Positions 17,427 to 25,605 of a DNA stretch of 64,000 bases are shown piece by piece. Position 1 is the stretch's first letter; the number at the start of each line of letters is the position of its first letter. The position numbers were made by a program, and so were the translations under genes. The stretch is from Sulfuriferula nivalis (GTDB lineage: Bacteria; Pseudomonadota; Gammaproteobacteria; Burkholderiales; Sulfuriferulaceae). The stretch is taken from assembly GCF_009937995.1 (NCBI RefSeq), contig NZ_AP021881.1, positions 1,488,001 to 1,552,000 of the forward strand, given 5' to 3'. Under the pieces are notes generated by a model, which was not told where the DNA came from, searched no databases, and was given only the letters and a program-made list of their open reading frames with translations.

Positions 17427-18766
17427 TGCGTACTAAATCATCCAGCAAACAACAAGATGCTGTGCCGAATACGATAGCTGCATTCCTCGCGCAACAACAA
17501 AAACTCGAGCTGCTACGCTTCATTACCTGCGGCAGCGTGGACGATGGCAAGAGCACGCTCATCGGCCGTTTATTGTGGGAGTCCAAGCAGTTATTCGAGG
17601 ATCAGCTGGCATCCCTCAAACAGGATTCCAAAAAATTCGGCACCCAGGGCGATGATATTGATTATGCCCTGCTGGTAGACGGCCTCGCCGCCGAGCGTGA
17701 ACAGGGTATCACCATCGATGTAGCCTACCGCTTCTTTGCTACTGACAAACGCAAATTCATCGTGGCCGATACCCCAGGGCACGAACAATACACACGTAAC
17801 ATGATTACTGGTGCCTCCACCGCTGATGTGGCGGTGATATTGGTAGATGCGACACAAGGCGTGCTCACCCAGACCCGCCGCCATGCCTATCTGGTCTCAC
17901 TCATGGGTATTCGCCATGTAGTGCTGGCGATTAACAAGATGGACAGAGCGGATTATGGCGCGGGTGTTTTCGAACAGATTCGTGAAGATTTCAAGGCATT
18001 TGCACAGAGCCTTGGATTTGAGTCGATGACAGCAATTCCAGTATCCGCCCTCAAGGGCGATAATATCATTGACCGTTCGCCGCAGACACCCTGGTATGCT
18101 GGGCCTACGCTGATGGGGTATCTGGAAACTGTAGATTTCGGCCAGCCTGCGTCAGACCGAATGGTGTTCCCGGTACAGTGGGTCAATCGGCCAGATTCAG
18201 GTTTCCGTGGCTTTGCTGGCACGCTGGTAGAAGGCAGCGCCAAGGTTGGCGACACCATACGCATCAACGCATCTGGTCAAATCGCTACCATAGCCGAGAT
18301 CGTGACCATGGACGGTTCGTTAGCAACCGCGCAGCAAGGGCAGGCGGTCACGCTGACACTGGACAAAGAAATTGATGCTTCGCGTGGCGATGTCATGACC
18401 CTCGTACAGAAACCACTGGAGATGACTGACCAGTTCGAAGCCACCATAGTGTGGATGAATGAGGAGGAGGGCCTGATCGGTCGTAATTATGATTTGAAGC
18501 TGGCGACACAATGGGCATCCGCCTCCATCACTTCGATCAAGCACAAGGTGGATGTGAATACCCTAGATAGTGTCGTCACGAGATGTGCTAAAATAGCCTT
18601 TTACATAAACTACGGTAGACGCGAATGGCTGAGGCCTATCAAAGACACGACATTTCTGATGCTGCGTGGGCGCTGCTTGAGCCGCGATTGCTGGGGCGTA
18701 AAGGCGTCTGGGGCGGCATCGCACACGACAACCGGCGATTTATCAATGCGGTATGCTGGATTTTGA
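17426..18766 (+). pseudogene. cysN: 5' part of bifunctional cysNC (CysN GTPase), interrupted by IS5
   Basis: Codons 1-380 encode the regulatory GTPase subunit of ATP sulfurylase: P-loop GSVDDGKST at residues 36-44, ADTPGHEQYTRNMITGAS for G3, INKMDRAD for G4, then a beta-barrel domain. After the CTAG at 18563-18566 the frame enters the IS5-family element and adds about 66 foreign residues before a stop at 18766. Joined across the insertion with a single CTAG, the gene would be 1,899 bases and encode 632 residues, the usual size of CysNC/NodQ-type fusions. In its present form the last barrel domain of CysN is cut off. Confidence 0.88.
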
Positions 18767-19388
18767 GAACGGGCGCGCCGTGGCGGGATTTGCCGCCCTC
18801 GTATGGGGGCTGGAAGAACACGCACCGAAGGTTCTGCCGGTGGCGTGACAATGGCGCCTGGGAGGCATTGCTGGAGCAATTGATCGACGAACCTGATTAC
18901 GAATGGCTGATGATTGATGCCAGCCATATCAAGGTTCATCCGCACGCCGCAGGCGCCCGTGGCGGCAATCAAGCCATGAGCCTTACAAAAGGGGGCTCAA
19001 CACCAAACTACATCTGGCCGTGGATGCGCATGGTATGCCGATCCGAGTCATTGTTACGCACGGTGCCGCTGCAGATTGTACGCAGGCTGCACAATTGATC
19101 GAAGGCATCAGCGCCGAACACCTGCTAGCCGACAAGGGTTACGACAGCGATGCCATCGTCGAGCAGGCCATCGCTCAAGGCATGAGCGTCGTCATCCCGC
19201 CTCGCAAGAACAGAAAGGAGCAACGAAGTTATGACAAACACCTCTACCGACATCGCCATCTCGTTGAGAACGCGTTTCTGCATCTCAAGCGCTGGCGCAG
19301 CATCGCTACGCGCTACGCTAAAAACGTCGCATCATTCCTGGCCGCAGTCCGCATACGCTGCCTTGCGCTTTGGCTCACTATCTCGTGA
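18625..19388 (+). CDS. IS5-family transposase, two frames joined by -1 frameshift
   Basis: The first frame (18625-19098) supplies the N-terminal DNA-binding part and the first catalytic aspartate (EWLMIDASHIKVHPH). The second (open to 19388) carries LAVDAHGMPIRVIV, LLADKGYDSDAIV with the second D, and HLVENAFLHLKRWR with the E. The shift site is probably A AAA GGG at 18987-18993, a classic -1 slippery heptamer: reading it gives T-K-R-G-L-N-T-K-L-H and joins the two conserved blocks. This arrangement is normal for the subgroup and does not indicate decay. Confidence 0.88.
18987..18993 (+). promoter_or_regulatory. Programmed -1 frameshift site of the IS5 transposase
   Basis: The heptamer A AAA GGG, with AAA and GGG in the first frame's codon phase, lies where the conserved transposase sequence passes from frame one to frame two. 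Slippage by one base would fuse both parts. Confidence 0.6.
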
Positions 19389-19427
19389 CGACACTATCTA
19401 GCCCAGGAAGCAGCAAGACAACTGACT

Positions 19428-20159
19428 ATGAATGACATCGGTGTCTGCAATATCTCTTTAAGCAAGCCTATCGTATGCGATACCTACACCCAGTCAAAAA
19501 TACTGGGCGGCTTTATTATGGTGGATAAATTCAACCATGCCACTGTTGCCGTAGGCATGATCAGGCACAGCTTACGCCGTGCGAAAAACGTGCACAAACA
19601 GGCGCTCAGCATTGGTAAGACCGAGCGCGAGAAACTGAACGGTCATAAAGGCCGGGTAATATGGTTCACTGGCTTATCTGGCTCCGGCAAGTCAACTATC
19701 GCCAATTCGCTGGAAGTAGCGCTGTATGCTACAGGGCACCGCACTTACATACTTGATGGTGATAACATGCGTGGCGGCTTGAACAAGGATTTAGGCTTTA
19801 CCGATGCCGATCGCGTGGAAAATATCCGTCGCATCGCCGAATTGGCCAAGCTGATGATGGATGCTGGTCTGATAGTCATAACTGCATTCATCTCACCATT
19901 CCGCCGCGAGCGTGAGATGGCGCGCGAACTCATAGGGCTGGGGAACTTCATTGAAGTGTATGTAAACACACCGCTGGAAGTGTGCGAGCAACGTGACGTG
20001 AAGGGTTTGTATAAAAAAGCCAGGGCAGGTCAACTACCTAATCTTTCTGGCATAGGCAGTGCTTATGAACCACCATTGACACCAGATATCATTGTTAACG
20101 GTGGGGATGAGGATGTTGGAGAAATAGTGAATAAAATCGTACTACAGACTGCCGCATAG
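19428..20159 (+). CDS. cysC: Adenylylsulfate kinase CysC (3' part of interrupted cysNC)
   Basis: The frame covers the last part of CysN ([20 protein letters not shown] and [12 protein letters not shown], end of the barrel domain) followed by a complete APS kinase: P-loop [48 protein letters not shown] and [14 protein letters not shown]-like [23 protein letters not shown] kinase turns APS into PAPS, the donor for sulfation. In the uninterrupted gene this is fused to CysN; coding sequence resumes at 19402, directly after the IS5 target duplication. Expression now would need internal initiation (ATG at 19428 or 19519) or an IS-borne promoter. The kinase domain itself is intact. Confidence 0.88.
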   Translation: MNDIGVCNISLSKPIVCDTYTQSKILGGFIMVDKFNHATVAVGMIRHSLRRAKNVHKQALSIGKTEREKLNGHKGRVIWFTGLSGSGKSTIANSLEVALYATGHRTYILDGDNMRGGLNKDLGFTDADRVENIRRIAELAKLMMDAGLIVITAFISPFRREREMARELIGLGNFIEVYVNTPLEVCEQRDVKGLYKKARAGQLPNLSGIGSAYEPPLTPDIIVNGGDEDVGEIVNKIVLQTAA

Positions 20160-20160
20160 G

Positions 20161-20262
20161 TTATTTTTTGGCTTCCTTTGGTTGGCGCACCACCTTGAGT
20201 AGCTCCTTGACGGCATTACCACAGTATAGCTTTAAATCCCACCATGCCTGAAAGCGGGGCAT
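20161..20262 (-). other. Possible 33-codon gene remnant (minus strand)
   Basis: Between cysC and the MazF-type gene a minus-strand frame reads MPRFQAWWDLKLYCGNAVKE and ends in KEAKK. It lies just downstream of the toxin gene, is open for another 11 codons upstream of the ATG, and has a protein-like composition. It could be the C-terminus of a lost gene. I do not recognise it. Confidence 0.25.
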
Positions 20263-20292
20263 AGATGTAGTTATCAATTTAAAAAAGTCGTT

Positions 20293-20616
20293 TTACTTGG
20301 ATATTCCTATAAACACGGCCATGCAACGCTCAATTTCTATCATCGTAACTGTATCAATATGTCCTAGGGTATTCCCAACCTTTTCACGTTTTACAGTAAT
20401 TGCCTTATCTACCATTACCTGTGAAGGCTTCTGCAGGCCGTTTTTTTCATTGGGTTGAACAGTAACACGGAATAGCGGGGCGCCAACCAGCGTGCTCGTT
20501 ACTGGCAGCAGTGTTATGGTCGCAAGCTCGTTAAACATATCTGCCTGAATCACCAAGGCCGGTCTTGGTTTACCAAAGTCACCTTGCATAGCGATAGTCA
20601 CGAAATCACCTCGCAT
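20293..20616 (-). CDS. MazF/PemK-family toxin (copy 1)
   Basis: This 107-aa protein starts MRGDFVTIAMQGDFGKPRPA, the family hallmark (RGD-V followed by GDxGKPRPALV), and continues with ITLLPVTSTLV and QVMVDKAITVKREKVG. MazF-type toxins are ribosome-independent mRNA endonucleases. The ATG at 20616 overlaps the antitoxin stop codon by one base (TGATG), so translation is coupled; an ATG 12 bases upstream is also possible. A related pair lies at 42792-43327. Confidence 0.85.
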   Translation of the reverse strand: MRGDFVTIAMQGDFGKPRPALVIQADMFNELATITLLPVTSTLVGAPLFRVTVQPNEKNGLQKPSQVMVDKAITVKREKVGNTLGHIDTVTMIEIERCMAVFIGISK

Positions 20617-20840
20617 CACTCCGTCCAACCATCAACGTCAGCCAAAGCTTCGTCCATGAACTGCCCTATATCTTTGTTGGCTACATCGGATTCGGCAGCA
20701 AGGCGGCTCTGGCGGTGACATTCCTCCGCAAAGTCTGAACGTCGTGTATCTGGTACCCAAATTTGCACAGGACGAAGTCCAGCCATGCGTAGCATGTCGC
20801 GATGTTTTTGAACCCGGGTATTTACGTGTGTGTTTGCCAT
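20616..20840 (-). CDS. MazE-type antitoxin (DUF3018-like, copy 1)
   Basis: This 74-aa protein (VQKHRDMLRMAGLRPVQIWV then PDTRRSDFAEECHRQS) matches the DUF3018 group of MazE-like antitoxins that precede MazF toxins. The start MANTHVNTRVQ at 20840 is preferred over the longer frame to 20900, because the extra 20 residues would include the operator. A perfect 9-base inverted repeat lies 23 bases upstream. Confidence 0.82.
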   Translation of the reverse strand: MANTHVNTRVQKHRDMLRMAGLRPVQIWVPDTRRSDFAEECHRQSRLAAESDVANKDIGQFMDEALADVDGWTE

Positions 20841-20862
20841 GAGTATCGTCCTGTTGAGTGTT

Positions 20863-20891
20863 GTAACAAATATATATGTTTTATTTGTTAC
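20863..20891. promoter_or_regulatory. Palindromic operator upstream of mazEF copy 1
   Basis: GTAACAAAT (20863-20871) and ATTTGTTAC (20883-20891) are perfect 9-base arms around 11 bases. A similar GTTAC/GTAAC pair precedes copy 2, so autoregulation by the antitoxin complex is likely. Confidence 0.55.
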
Positions 20892-21342
20892 ATGCAACAC
20901 AATATTTAGAAATGTGATTTCACCAGTTTGCTAGATAACGCCAGATTCCATTTGTGCGTTTTCTCAACTTAATCTAGAGATTCATTCACGCTTATACAAA
21001 GAAATTTATAGTGGAATTGGGAAGGGTAATTAATGAATCGAGTTCGTTATCACGGTAATGAATCGACAGGGAAAATGTGACTATGACAACTGACAGGATG
21101 ACCGAAAAGTAGATAATTTAACCTTGGTTTTTAGCTAACATAAATCAATATAAGCCCTAGTCTTTTACTCAAAAAGTTGGAAAAATTAAAGTTCGCTTTT
21201 TGATGAAAATTACATTAATGTTGGTTGATTTAACTGCGGGATATTAATGCTAATTAGATACTCATGTCCGTATATACTGGGCTATAGCAATATATGAACA
21301 TTAATATCAATTGAAATGATGGGCTGTTTAATTGCTGAAATA
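20892..21342. other. Non-coding interval between mazEF copy 1 and the tRNA-Asn remnant
   Basis: I see no supportable gene on either strand. The sequence is AT-rich, with two imperfect copies of aatgaatcga near 21032-21065. It probably holds the promoter of the toxin-antitoxin pair at its left end and decayed DNA for the rest. Confidence 0.5.
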
Positions 21343-21382
21343 GATTAACAGTCGTCGCTCTACCGACTGAGCTATCAGGGAA
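21343..21382 (-). pseudogene. 5' half of a tRNA-Asn(GTT) gene (truncated)
   Basis: Read on the minus strand, the 40 bases begin TTCCCTGATAGCTCAGTCGG and continue TAGAGCGACGACTGTTAATC: the acceptor 5' strand, a full D arm (GCTCAGTCGGTAGAGC) and the anticodon loop CTGTTAATC with anticodon GTT. One G is missing from the anticodon stem, and the sequence diverges right after the loop, so no T arm or acceptor 3' strand exists. It ends near an integrase gene, as expected for a tRNA used as an attachment site and later decayed. Confidence 0.75.
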
Positions 21383-21670
21383 TTGAAGATAGGCATTATA
21401 AAGATTACAGGATAAAACGCAAGTGGTTTTGCTAAATAAAAACCCACAGATGCCTATTTGATGAGGTTTGCAGGGTGAATAGCCGGTTTATCTAGGCGTA
21501 TATGAAGCGATGCTGCTGCAATGTGACTATCCGAATATTCATAGTCATTAGCTTGTGTGACAAATCTGTGCCAATTCTGTGTCAAGTGGTTTGACTAATT
21601 TGAATGGAGGACAATTGAGTAAAAGACTGCTCGTTTGTCTGTTATTCATCAAGAGCAATAACTGTAGTTA
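21383..21670. other. Non-coding interval between the tRNA remnant and the XRE-type gene
   Basis: No gene is supported here. The sequence includes several copies of short A/T runs but no clear hairpin or promoter that I can defend. Confidence 0.45.
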
Positions 21671-21949
21671 TTATTTTTCTGTTGTAGATTGTTTCATCTT
21701 TTCAAACATGTCATCAGACACATACTCAATTAAATCCTCAATCTTGCAATCAAAATATGTGCATAGTTTATTAAGTGTATCTGTAGAAGTACTGTAATCC
21801 GCAATTGTATTTATTTTCGTTAATGTCATCCGATTGATACCCGTTGCAGCACTAATATCCTTTAAGCTAATTCGCTTTCCGCTCAAAAATTCATGCTTTG
21901 CAGTTATCTCTTTTAATTTAAATCTGATCATTATATTGGCGTAATTCAC
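21671..21949 (-). CDS. XRE-family small DNA-binding regulator
   Basis: This protein of up to 92 aa has a Cro/C1-type helix-turn-helix (ISLKDISAATGINRMTLTKI) followed by DTLNKLCTYFDCKIEDLIEY, the typical ending of YozG/Xre-like single-domain repressors. The true start may be the Met at 21931 (MIRFKLKEITAKHEF). It is transcribed away from the excisionase-like gene, and three palindromes fill the gap between them, so it is probably the repressor of the integrase module. Confidence 0.75.
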   Translation of the reverse strand: MNYANIMIRFKLKEITAKHEFLSGKRISLKDISAATGINRMTLTKINTIADYSTSTDTLNKLCTYFDCKIEDLIEYVSDDMFEKMKQSTTEK

Positions 21950-21964
21950 ATAAAGTTATTAAAA

Positions 21965-22048
21965 GATAAATATATTTATCAAATGATATTGATTTTGTGC
22001 TTAATTGTGATATATTTATATCAACAAAGATAAATATTTGTATCTTTG
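21965..22048. promoter_or_regulatory. Operator cluster between the repressor and excisionase genes
   Basis: Three palindromes lie in 84 bases: GATAAATATATTTATC (21965-21980, perfect), TGATATA-tt-TATATCA (22008-22023), and CAAAGATA...TATCTTTG (22025-22048). They share a GATAAAT/ATATTTATC-like half-site. This is the expected layout for a Cro/C1-style switch with divergent promoters. Confidence 0.55.
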
Positions 22049-22082
22049 TTTGTATGAATTGCACAATTTAGGAGATTTTACT

Positions 22083-22313
22083 ATGAGCCTCACATATTTA
22101 ACAACGGAAGAGTTAGCACAGCGTATCAAATATAATCCGCGCACGATTCGGCAGGTGTTGATGGACAGCGTGATATTAGAAGGTCGGCATTATGTTCGCC
22201 CATTCGGTCAACGCAAAATTTTATTCATTTGGGAACATATTGAAGCTGATATGTTTAGTGGTCAATCTGCGTTTGCCGTTCCAATGAGCAATGGCTCATT
22301 GTGCTATGCATAA
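22083..22313 (+). CDS. Excisionase-like DNA-binding protein
   Basis: This 76-aa protein begins MSLTYLTTEELAQRIKYNPR and has the MerR/Xis-type winged helix expected at that position (TTEELAQRIKYNPRTIRQVL, then GRHYVRPFGQRKILFIWEHI). The start is set by GGAG 8 bases before the ATG at 22083. It ends just before the integrase gene. Xis-type proteins bend DNA at attachment sites and steer the integrase toward excision; that role is inferred from the order. Confidence 0.7.
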   Translation: MSLTYLTTEELAQRIKYNPRTIRQVLMDSVILEGRHYVRPFGQRKILFIWEHIEADMFSGQSAFAVPMSNGSLCYA

Positions 22314-22327
22314 TTGAAAGGAGATGC

Positions 22328-23617
22328 ATGATGGGTCAAATAAGAACCAGAACAGAAACCAATACTTTGTATTTTGACTTCCAATACAAAAAAATGCGAT
22401 GCCGTGAGCAGACCATGCTGCCAAACACACCCATTAACCATAAAAAACTTAGTGTTGTCATGACTAAGATTGAAGCTGAAATTGCTTCTGGTAAATTTGA
22501 CTACGCGCGTTACTTTCCAAACAGTCCTATGTTGAATCGATTGCAGGAAATCAATACTGTGGTGGTTCAGCCCATTGTATCAGCGGATATTCCTGTGATT
22601 CCTACGACACCTTATTTTAAGGATTTTGCTGCACAATGGTTTGATGAGTTACGGCCTACCTGGCGCAGTAGTACAGCTAAGGGTTATCAGGCTTATATTG
22701 ATAATCGACTGAATCCCTATTTTGGGGAAATAATGGTTGGCTGCATCGGCAAAGCCGATATCCTTAAATTCCGCTCAATGATCGCCAAATCTGCAAACGG
22801 AAAATTAAAGCCTAAGACCATCAATAAATTCCTGAAATTATTCAAGATGATTATTGACGAAGCAGCCATCCGCTATGATTTTAACACGCCTTATCGTGGT
22901 ATCAAGCCACTTAAAGAGGATAAAGTACATATAGAGCCGTTCACGGTGGAAGAGGTAAATAAAATAATTAGTCATGTACGGGCTGATTGGCGGGCTTATT
23001 TAATTGTTCGCTTTTTTACTGGTATGCGTACAGGTGAAATAGATGGTTTAAAGTGGAAATATGTTGATTTTGATAAGCGCCAGATACTCGTGCGTGAAAC
23101 ACATAGCTATGGACAGTGGGAATATACCAAGAACGATGGTTCTCAGCGTGAAATTGAGATGAACCAGTTGGTTTATGATGCCCTAATGGCACATAAACAA
23201 GCACAGGGTGGCCTGTATGAATGCGTATTTGTAACGCGAGATGGGCAACCCATTAGCAATTCTAATTTCTTGCATCGGGTATGGACACCGTTGCTAGCGT
23301 ATTTGGGTATTCCTTATCGACGCCCCTATGAGACTCGCCATACATCGGCGACATTGTGGTTGGGAGCAGGGGAGAATCCGACCTGGATTGCTAAACAAAT
23401 GGGGCATAGCAATACTGAAATGTTGTTTACCGTTTATACCCGCTATGTACCCAATTTAACACGGCAAGATGGATCAGCTATGGAGCGCCTGATAGCCGCT
23501 AGCATACAAATTACACCACCCACCTCAGGGATAGCACTCAGCCCTGATCGAGTAGCGACAGAAGTACATCATTGGGATCAGTTATTAACTAGCGATGAGG
23601 TGGCTCAACATGGATAA
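22328..23617 (+). CDS. int: Tyrosine-family site-specific integrase
   Basis: This 429-aa recombinase has an N-terminal arm-binding region (MMGQIRTRTETNTLYFDFQY, as in Min27-like integrases), a core-binding domain (residues about 105-190) and a catalytic domain. Catalytic residues visible are R in FFTGMRTGEIDGLKW, HxxR in YETRHTSATLW (with RHT), H in KQMGHSNTEMLF and the nucleophile Y in VYTRYVPN. It opens with AAAGGAG close to the ATG pair at 22328/22331. It follows the excisionase gene and lies about 950 bases from the tRNA-Asn remnant, a likely former attachment site. Confidence 0.9.
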   Translation: MMGQIRTRTETNTLYFDFQYKKMRCREQTMLPNTPINHKKLSVVMTKIEAEIASGKFDYARYFPNSPMLNRLQEINTVVVQPIVSADIPVIPTTPYFKDFAAQWFDELRPTWRSSTAKGYQAYIDNRLNPYFGEIMVGCIGKADILKFRSMIAKSANGKLKPKTINKFLKLFKMIIDEAAIRYDFNTPYRGIKPLKEDKVHIEPFTVEEVNKIISHVRADWRAYLIVRFFTGMRTGEIDGLKWKYVDFDKRQILVRETHSYGQWEYTKNDGSQREIEMNQLVYDALMAHKQAQGGLYECVFVTRDGQPISNSNFLHRVWTPLLAYLGIPYRRPYETRHTSATLWLGAGENPTWIAKQMGHSNTEMLFTVYTRYVPNLTRQDGSAMERLIAASIQITPPTSGIALSPDRVATEVHHWDQLLTSDEVAQHG

Positions 23618-23930
23618 AGTCACGCGAACATCTTTGGTGTCATTAAAGCAACCATCCTATAAGTACAGCATAGATGACATTAATTTAACCGACCCACAAG
23701 TCATGGCGCGATTGGTAGAAAGCCTGAAGTATGTATTCCAAATACATCATGGGATAGAGCTGCCATTTATACTGGGTTGTTCCCAGTGTAAAAACAATGA
23801 AGAAGCCTTGGTTATATGGATAACACGTACACTTAAACAAACTGAATGGGTGGGTGCAGATGATTTGTTCAATTATTTAATCATGAAACTTAAAGCGCGT
23901 TTAGCTCAATACCATGAGGGGTGGATGTAA
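23610..23930 (+). CDS. Hypothetical protein of the integrase operon
   Basis: This 106-aa protein starts within the last 8 bases of the integrase gene (MDKVTRTSLVSLKQPSYKYS). I do not recognise a family. It has a predicted helical middle (MARLVESLKYVFQIHHG) and a CxxC-like segment (LGCSQCKNNEE) that could bind metal. The stop overlaps the next start (TAATG), so all three genes are translationally coupled. Confidence 0.6.
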   Translation: MDKVTRTSLVSLKQPSYKYSIDDINLTDPQVMARLVESLKYVFQIHHGIELPFILGCSQCKNNEEALVIWITRTLKQTEWVGADDLFNYLIMKLKARLAQYHEGWM

Positions 23931-24649
23931 TGACAATATCTACCACCACTCATGTCAGTATGCAGGAAATTAAACGCAACATAACTTCATTCAACCCACC
24001 CATCTCATTGGACGTGGATTATTTGTATAGATTAGCTAACGTAGCAAAACGTCCAAATGATCTGATGCGACTAGTCAGGTTTGCAATGTTTTTAAATCAT
24101 TCTGCCTTGCAGCAATTTATCTGGGCTTTACTTAAAGATGAACAGAAAATGTTGAAGTTTGTCACATTGCCAGCAAGCGGCTCACATCATCATGCTTATC
24201 CAGGCGGGTTGCTGGAACATAGTCTGGATGTGGCGCTATTAAGTTATCAGTGGTTAAGAGACATGCCCGAGGTTTCCATTAACGAACAGGAACTAACACT
24301 CTGTGCGGCATTGTTACATGATTTTGGTAAGGTGATCACGATGACTGTGGAGCAGGGATATACCCCTATGGGGTATGCTGTTCAACATGACGAATTAACG
24401 ATTGCAAGTCTGGAACCATACTTCTCTGAATTGGCTCGAAATTGGCCTGAAGGCGCCAGCGCGTTAGCCTATATGTTAACTTGGCACCATCGTAAAGGTC
24501 ATGCTAAGTATGCGACTGCGTTAATCGTAAAATCAGCAGATCAAGTCAGTGCCGCTATAAATCGTAGAAACGCTGCTTTTGCCAATAAACCTGACCATTA
24601 CTATTATCAGAAGTTGCCGAATGAAGGTTGCTTATTGCGGGTAGGATGA
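23930..24649 (+). CDS. HD-domain protein (TraI_2/MobH-like)
   Basis: This 239-aa protein has a clear HD-type metal-binding domain: SGSHHHAYPGGLLEHSLDVA, then LCAALLHDFGKVITM with the HD pair, DELTIASLEPYF, and MLTWHHRKGHAKYAT. The order and spacing resemble the TraI_2 domain found in relaxase-like MobH proteins and in related nucleases of integrative elements. The protein is much shorter than a full MobH relaxase. A GTG at 23921 could also serve as start; ATG 23930 overlaps the preceding stop codon. Confidence 0.75.
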   Translation: MTISTTTHVSMQEIKRNITSFNPPISLDVDYLYRLANVAKRPNDLMRLVRFAMFLNHSALQQFIWALLKDEQKMLKFVTLPASGSHHHAYPGGLLEHSLDVALLSYQWLRDMPEVSINEQELTLCAALLHDFGKVITMTVEQGYTPMGYAVQHDELTIASLEPYFSELARNWPEGASALAYMLTWHHRKGHAKYATALIVKSADQVSAAINRRNAAFANKPDHYYYQKLPNEGCLLRVG

Positions 24650-24758
24650 TAAATTGGCCATTTTAATAGACATTGGCGCTGTGTGGGGTGTGGTCTAGAT
24701 CTGCCGATTATTTTGATGAATCAAACAAAATTACGCGCATTTAGATTTATAATTTGCT

Positions 24759-24782
24759 AATACTATTGTTGAAAATAGTATT
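24759..24782. repeat. Short inverted repeat after the HD gene
   Basis: AATACTAT (24759-24766) and ATAGTATT (24775-24782) are perfect 8-base arms around 8 bases. It may be an operator or a weak terminator; no T run follows. Confidence 0.35.
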
Positions 24783-24867
24783 GATGCAGCATGTTATGTC
24801 GGGAAAACGCGACTGTAAATGGCGATTGAGTCTTTACTTCCTGATTATGGTAATTAAGGAGAGCATG

Positions 24868-25044
24868 ATGATGGAATTGATACACGCATTTACAGCAGGA
24901 TTTGTGCAAGGTGTCCGTGGAACTTGGAAGTATGGATTCTTTGCGCCTATAACCGCTGCTATTCTGGTTGCATCTCAGCGTGCAGGTTATTTTATGCATC
25001 TGCGGGCATTACATCGACTCGCTAATTGGCGGCAACCCGCATGA
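24868..25044 (+). CDS. Small hypothetical protein
   Basis: A 58-aa frame with a strong ribosome site (AAGGAGAG, 24857-24863) ahead of three adjacent ATGs. The product starts MMELIHAFTAGFVQGVRGTW and contains a moderately hydrophobic stretch (FFAPITAAILVA), so a membrane association is possible. The three consecutive ATG codons leave the exact start open. I know no family for it. Confidence 0.45.
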   Translation: MMELIHAFTAGFVQGVRGTWKYGFFAPITAAILVASQRAGYFMHLRALHRLANWRQPA

Positions 25045-25093
25045 AAATCACCTTTCATTTTAAACGCATAGATTAATTTATATATGTGTGCGC

Positions 25094-25485
25094 ATGACAG
25101 CGCATAAGTGGCAGTTTGTGCCACGGTTCCGACGTCATGCATACGGTTGGAAATCAGCCACACCGATCCAGCGCATCAAAGAAACTATACGGAAATTAAG
25201 TTAGCAGCCCGTTATGATGCCGTCCTTGTAGCAGAGGGCGCGTTTCTGTTACTGGAAAAACTTTCCCCTGCACTTAAAAATGTAGACAGCTCATCGGGTG
25301 CAGCAGTGAATCGTGCCATAGCAACATTAGTCCTCATCATTATTAAAGCTGATGTCAGTCAAGATGTTCGGCATTTATGGATGGAACGGTTGTGGCAAGC
25401 CCTTCAAGAAGACACTATGTCTTATATTGAAAGCCTGGGTAATCAGTTTGTCGTGCAGCTATTAGCCCTATACTTGATCAGCTGA
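25094..25485 (+). pseudogene. Frameshifted and truncated gene of an uncharacterised family
   Basis: A first frame from ATG 25094 reads MTAHKWQFVPRFRRHAYGWK and continues to RIKETIRKLS before a stop; the second frame picks up with KLAARYDAVLVAEGAFLLLE, then KLSPALKNVDSSSGAAVNRA, and ends after a third apparent shift near IESLGNQF. Together they read like one conserved protein (RRHAxGWxSxxPIxRI...VLxAEGAVLLLEKLSPALxxVDSSSG), which I remember from many genomes as an uncharacterised family. This copy is broken and short. Confidence 0.5.
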
Positions 25486-25605
25486 TTGTCACTTAAATAT
25501 TCTAAGAGGTATAGCAAGTAACCAACTGATATATTTGCAGTATTTTCATTTGCGCTTCCGAAAAATATGCTAGCCTGATCATATTTGCACATCATAAAGA
25601 ACCAA

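Larger units (their letters stand above)
18567..19397 (+). mobile_element. IS5-family insertion sequence inside cysNC
   Basis: An 831-base element with perfect 18-base terminal repeats (ATAGTGTCGTCACGAGAT, 18567-18584 and 19380-19397) flanked by the 4-base duplication CTAG (18563-18566 and 19398-19401). The size and two overlapping transposase frames fit the IS427-like part of the IS5 family, and the CTAG duplication fits the family's YTAR preference. Confidence 0.93.

Noticed and set aside
18625-19388. Decayed IS5 transposase
   Set aside because: The two frames are joined by a slippery A AAA GGG site and both carry intact catalytic blocks, so this is programmed frameshifting.
21343-21382. 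Complete tRNA gene
   Set aside because: Only the 5' half is present, with a base missing in the anticodon stem and no T arm or acceptor 3' strand.
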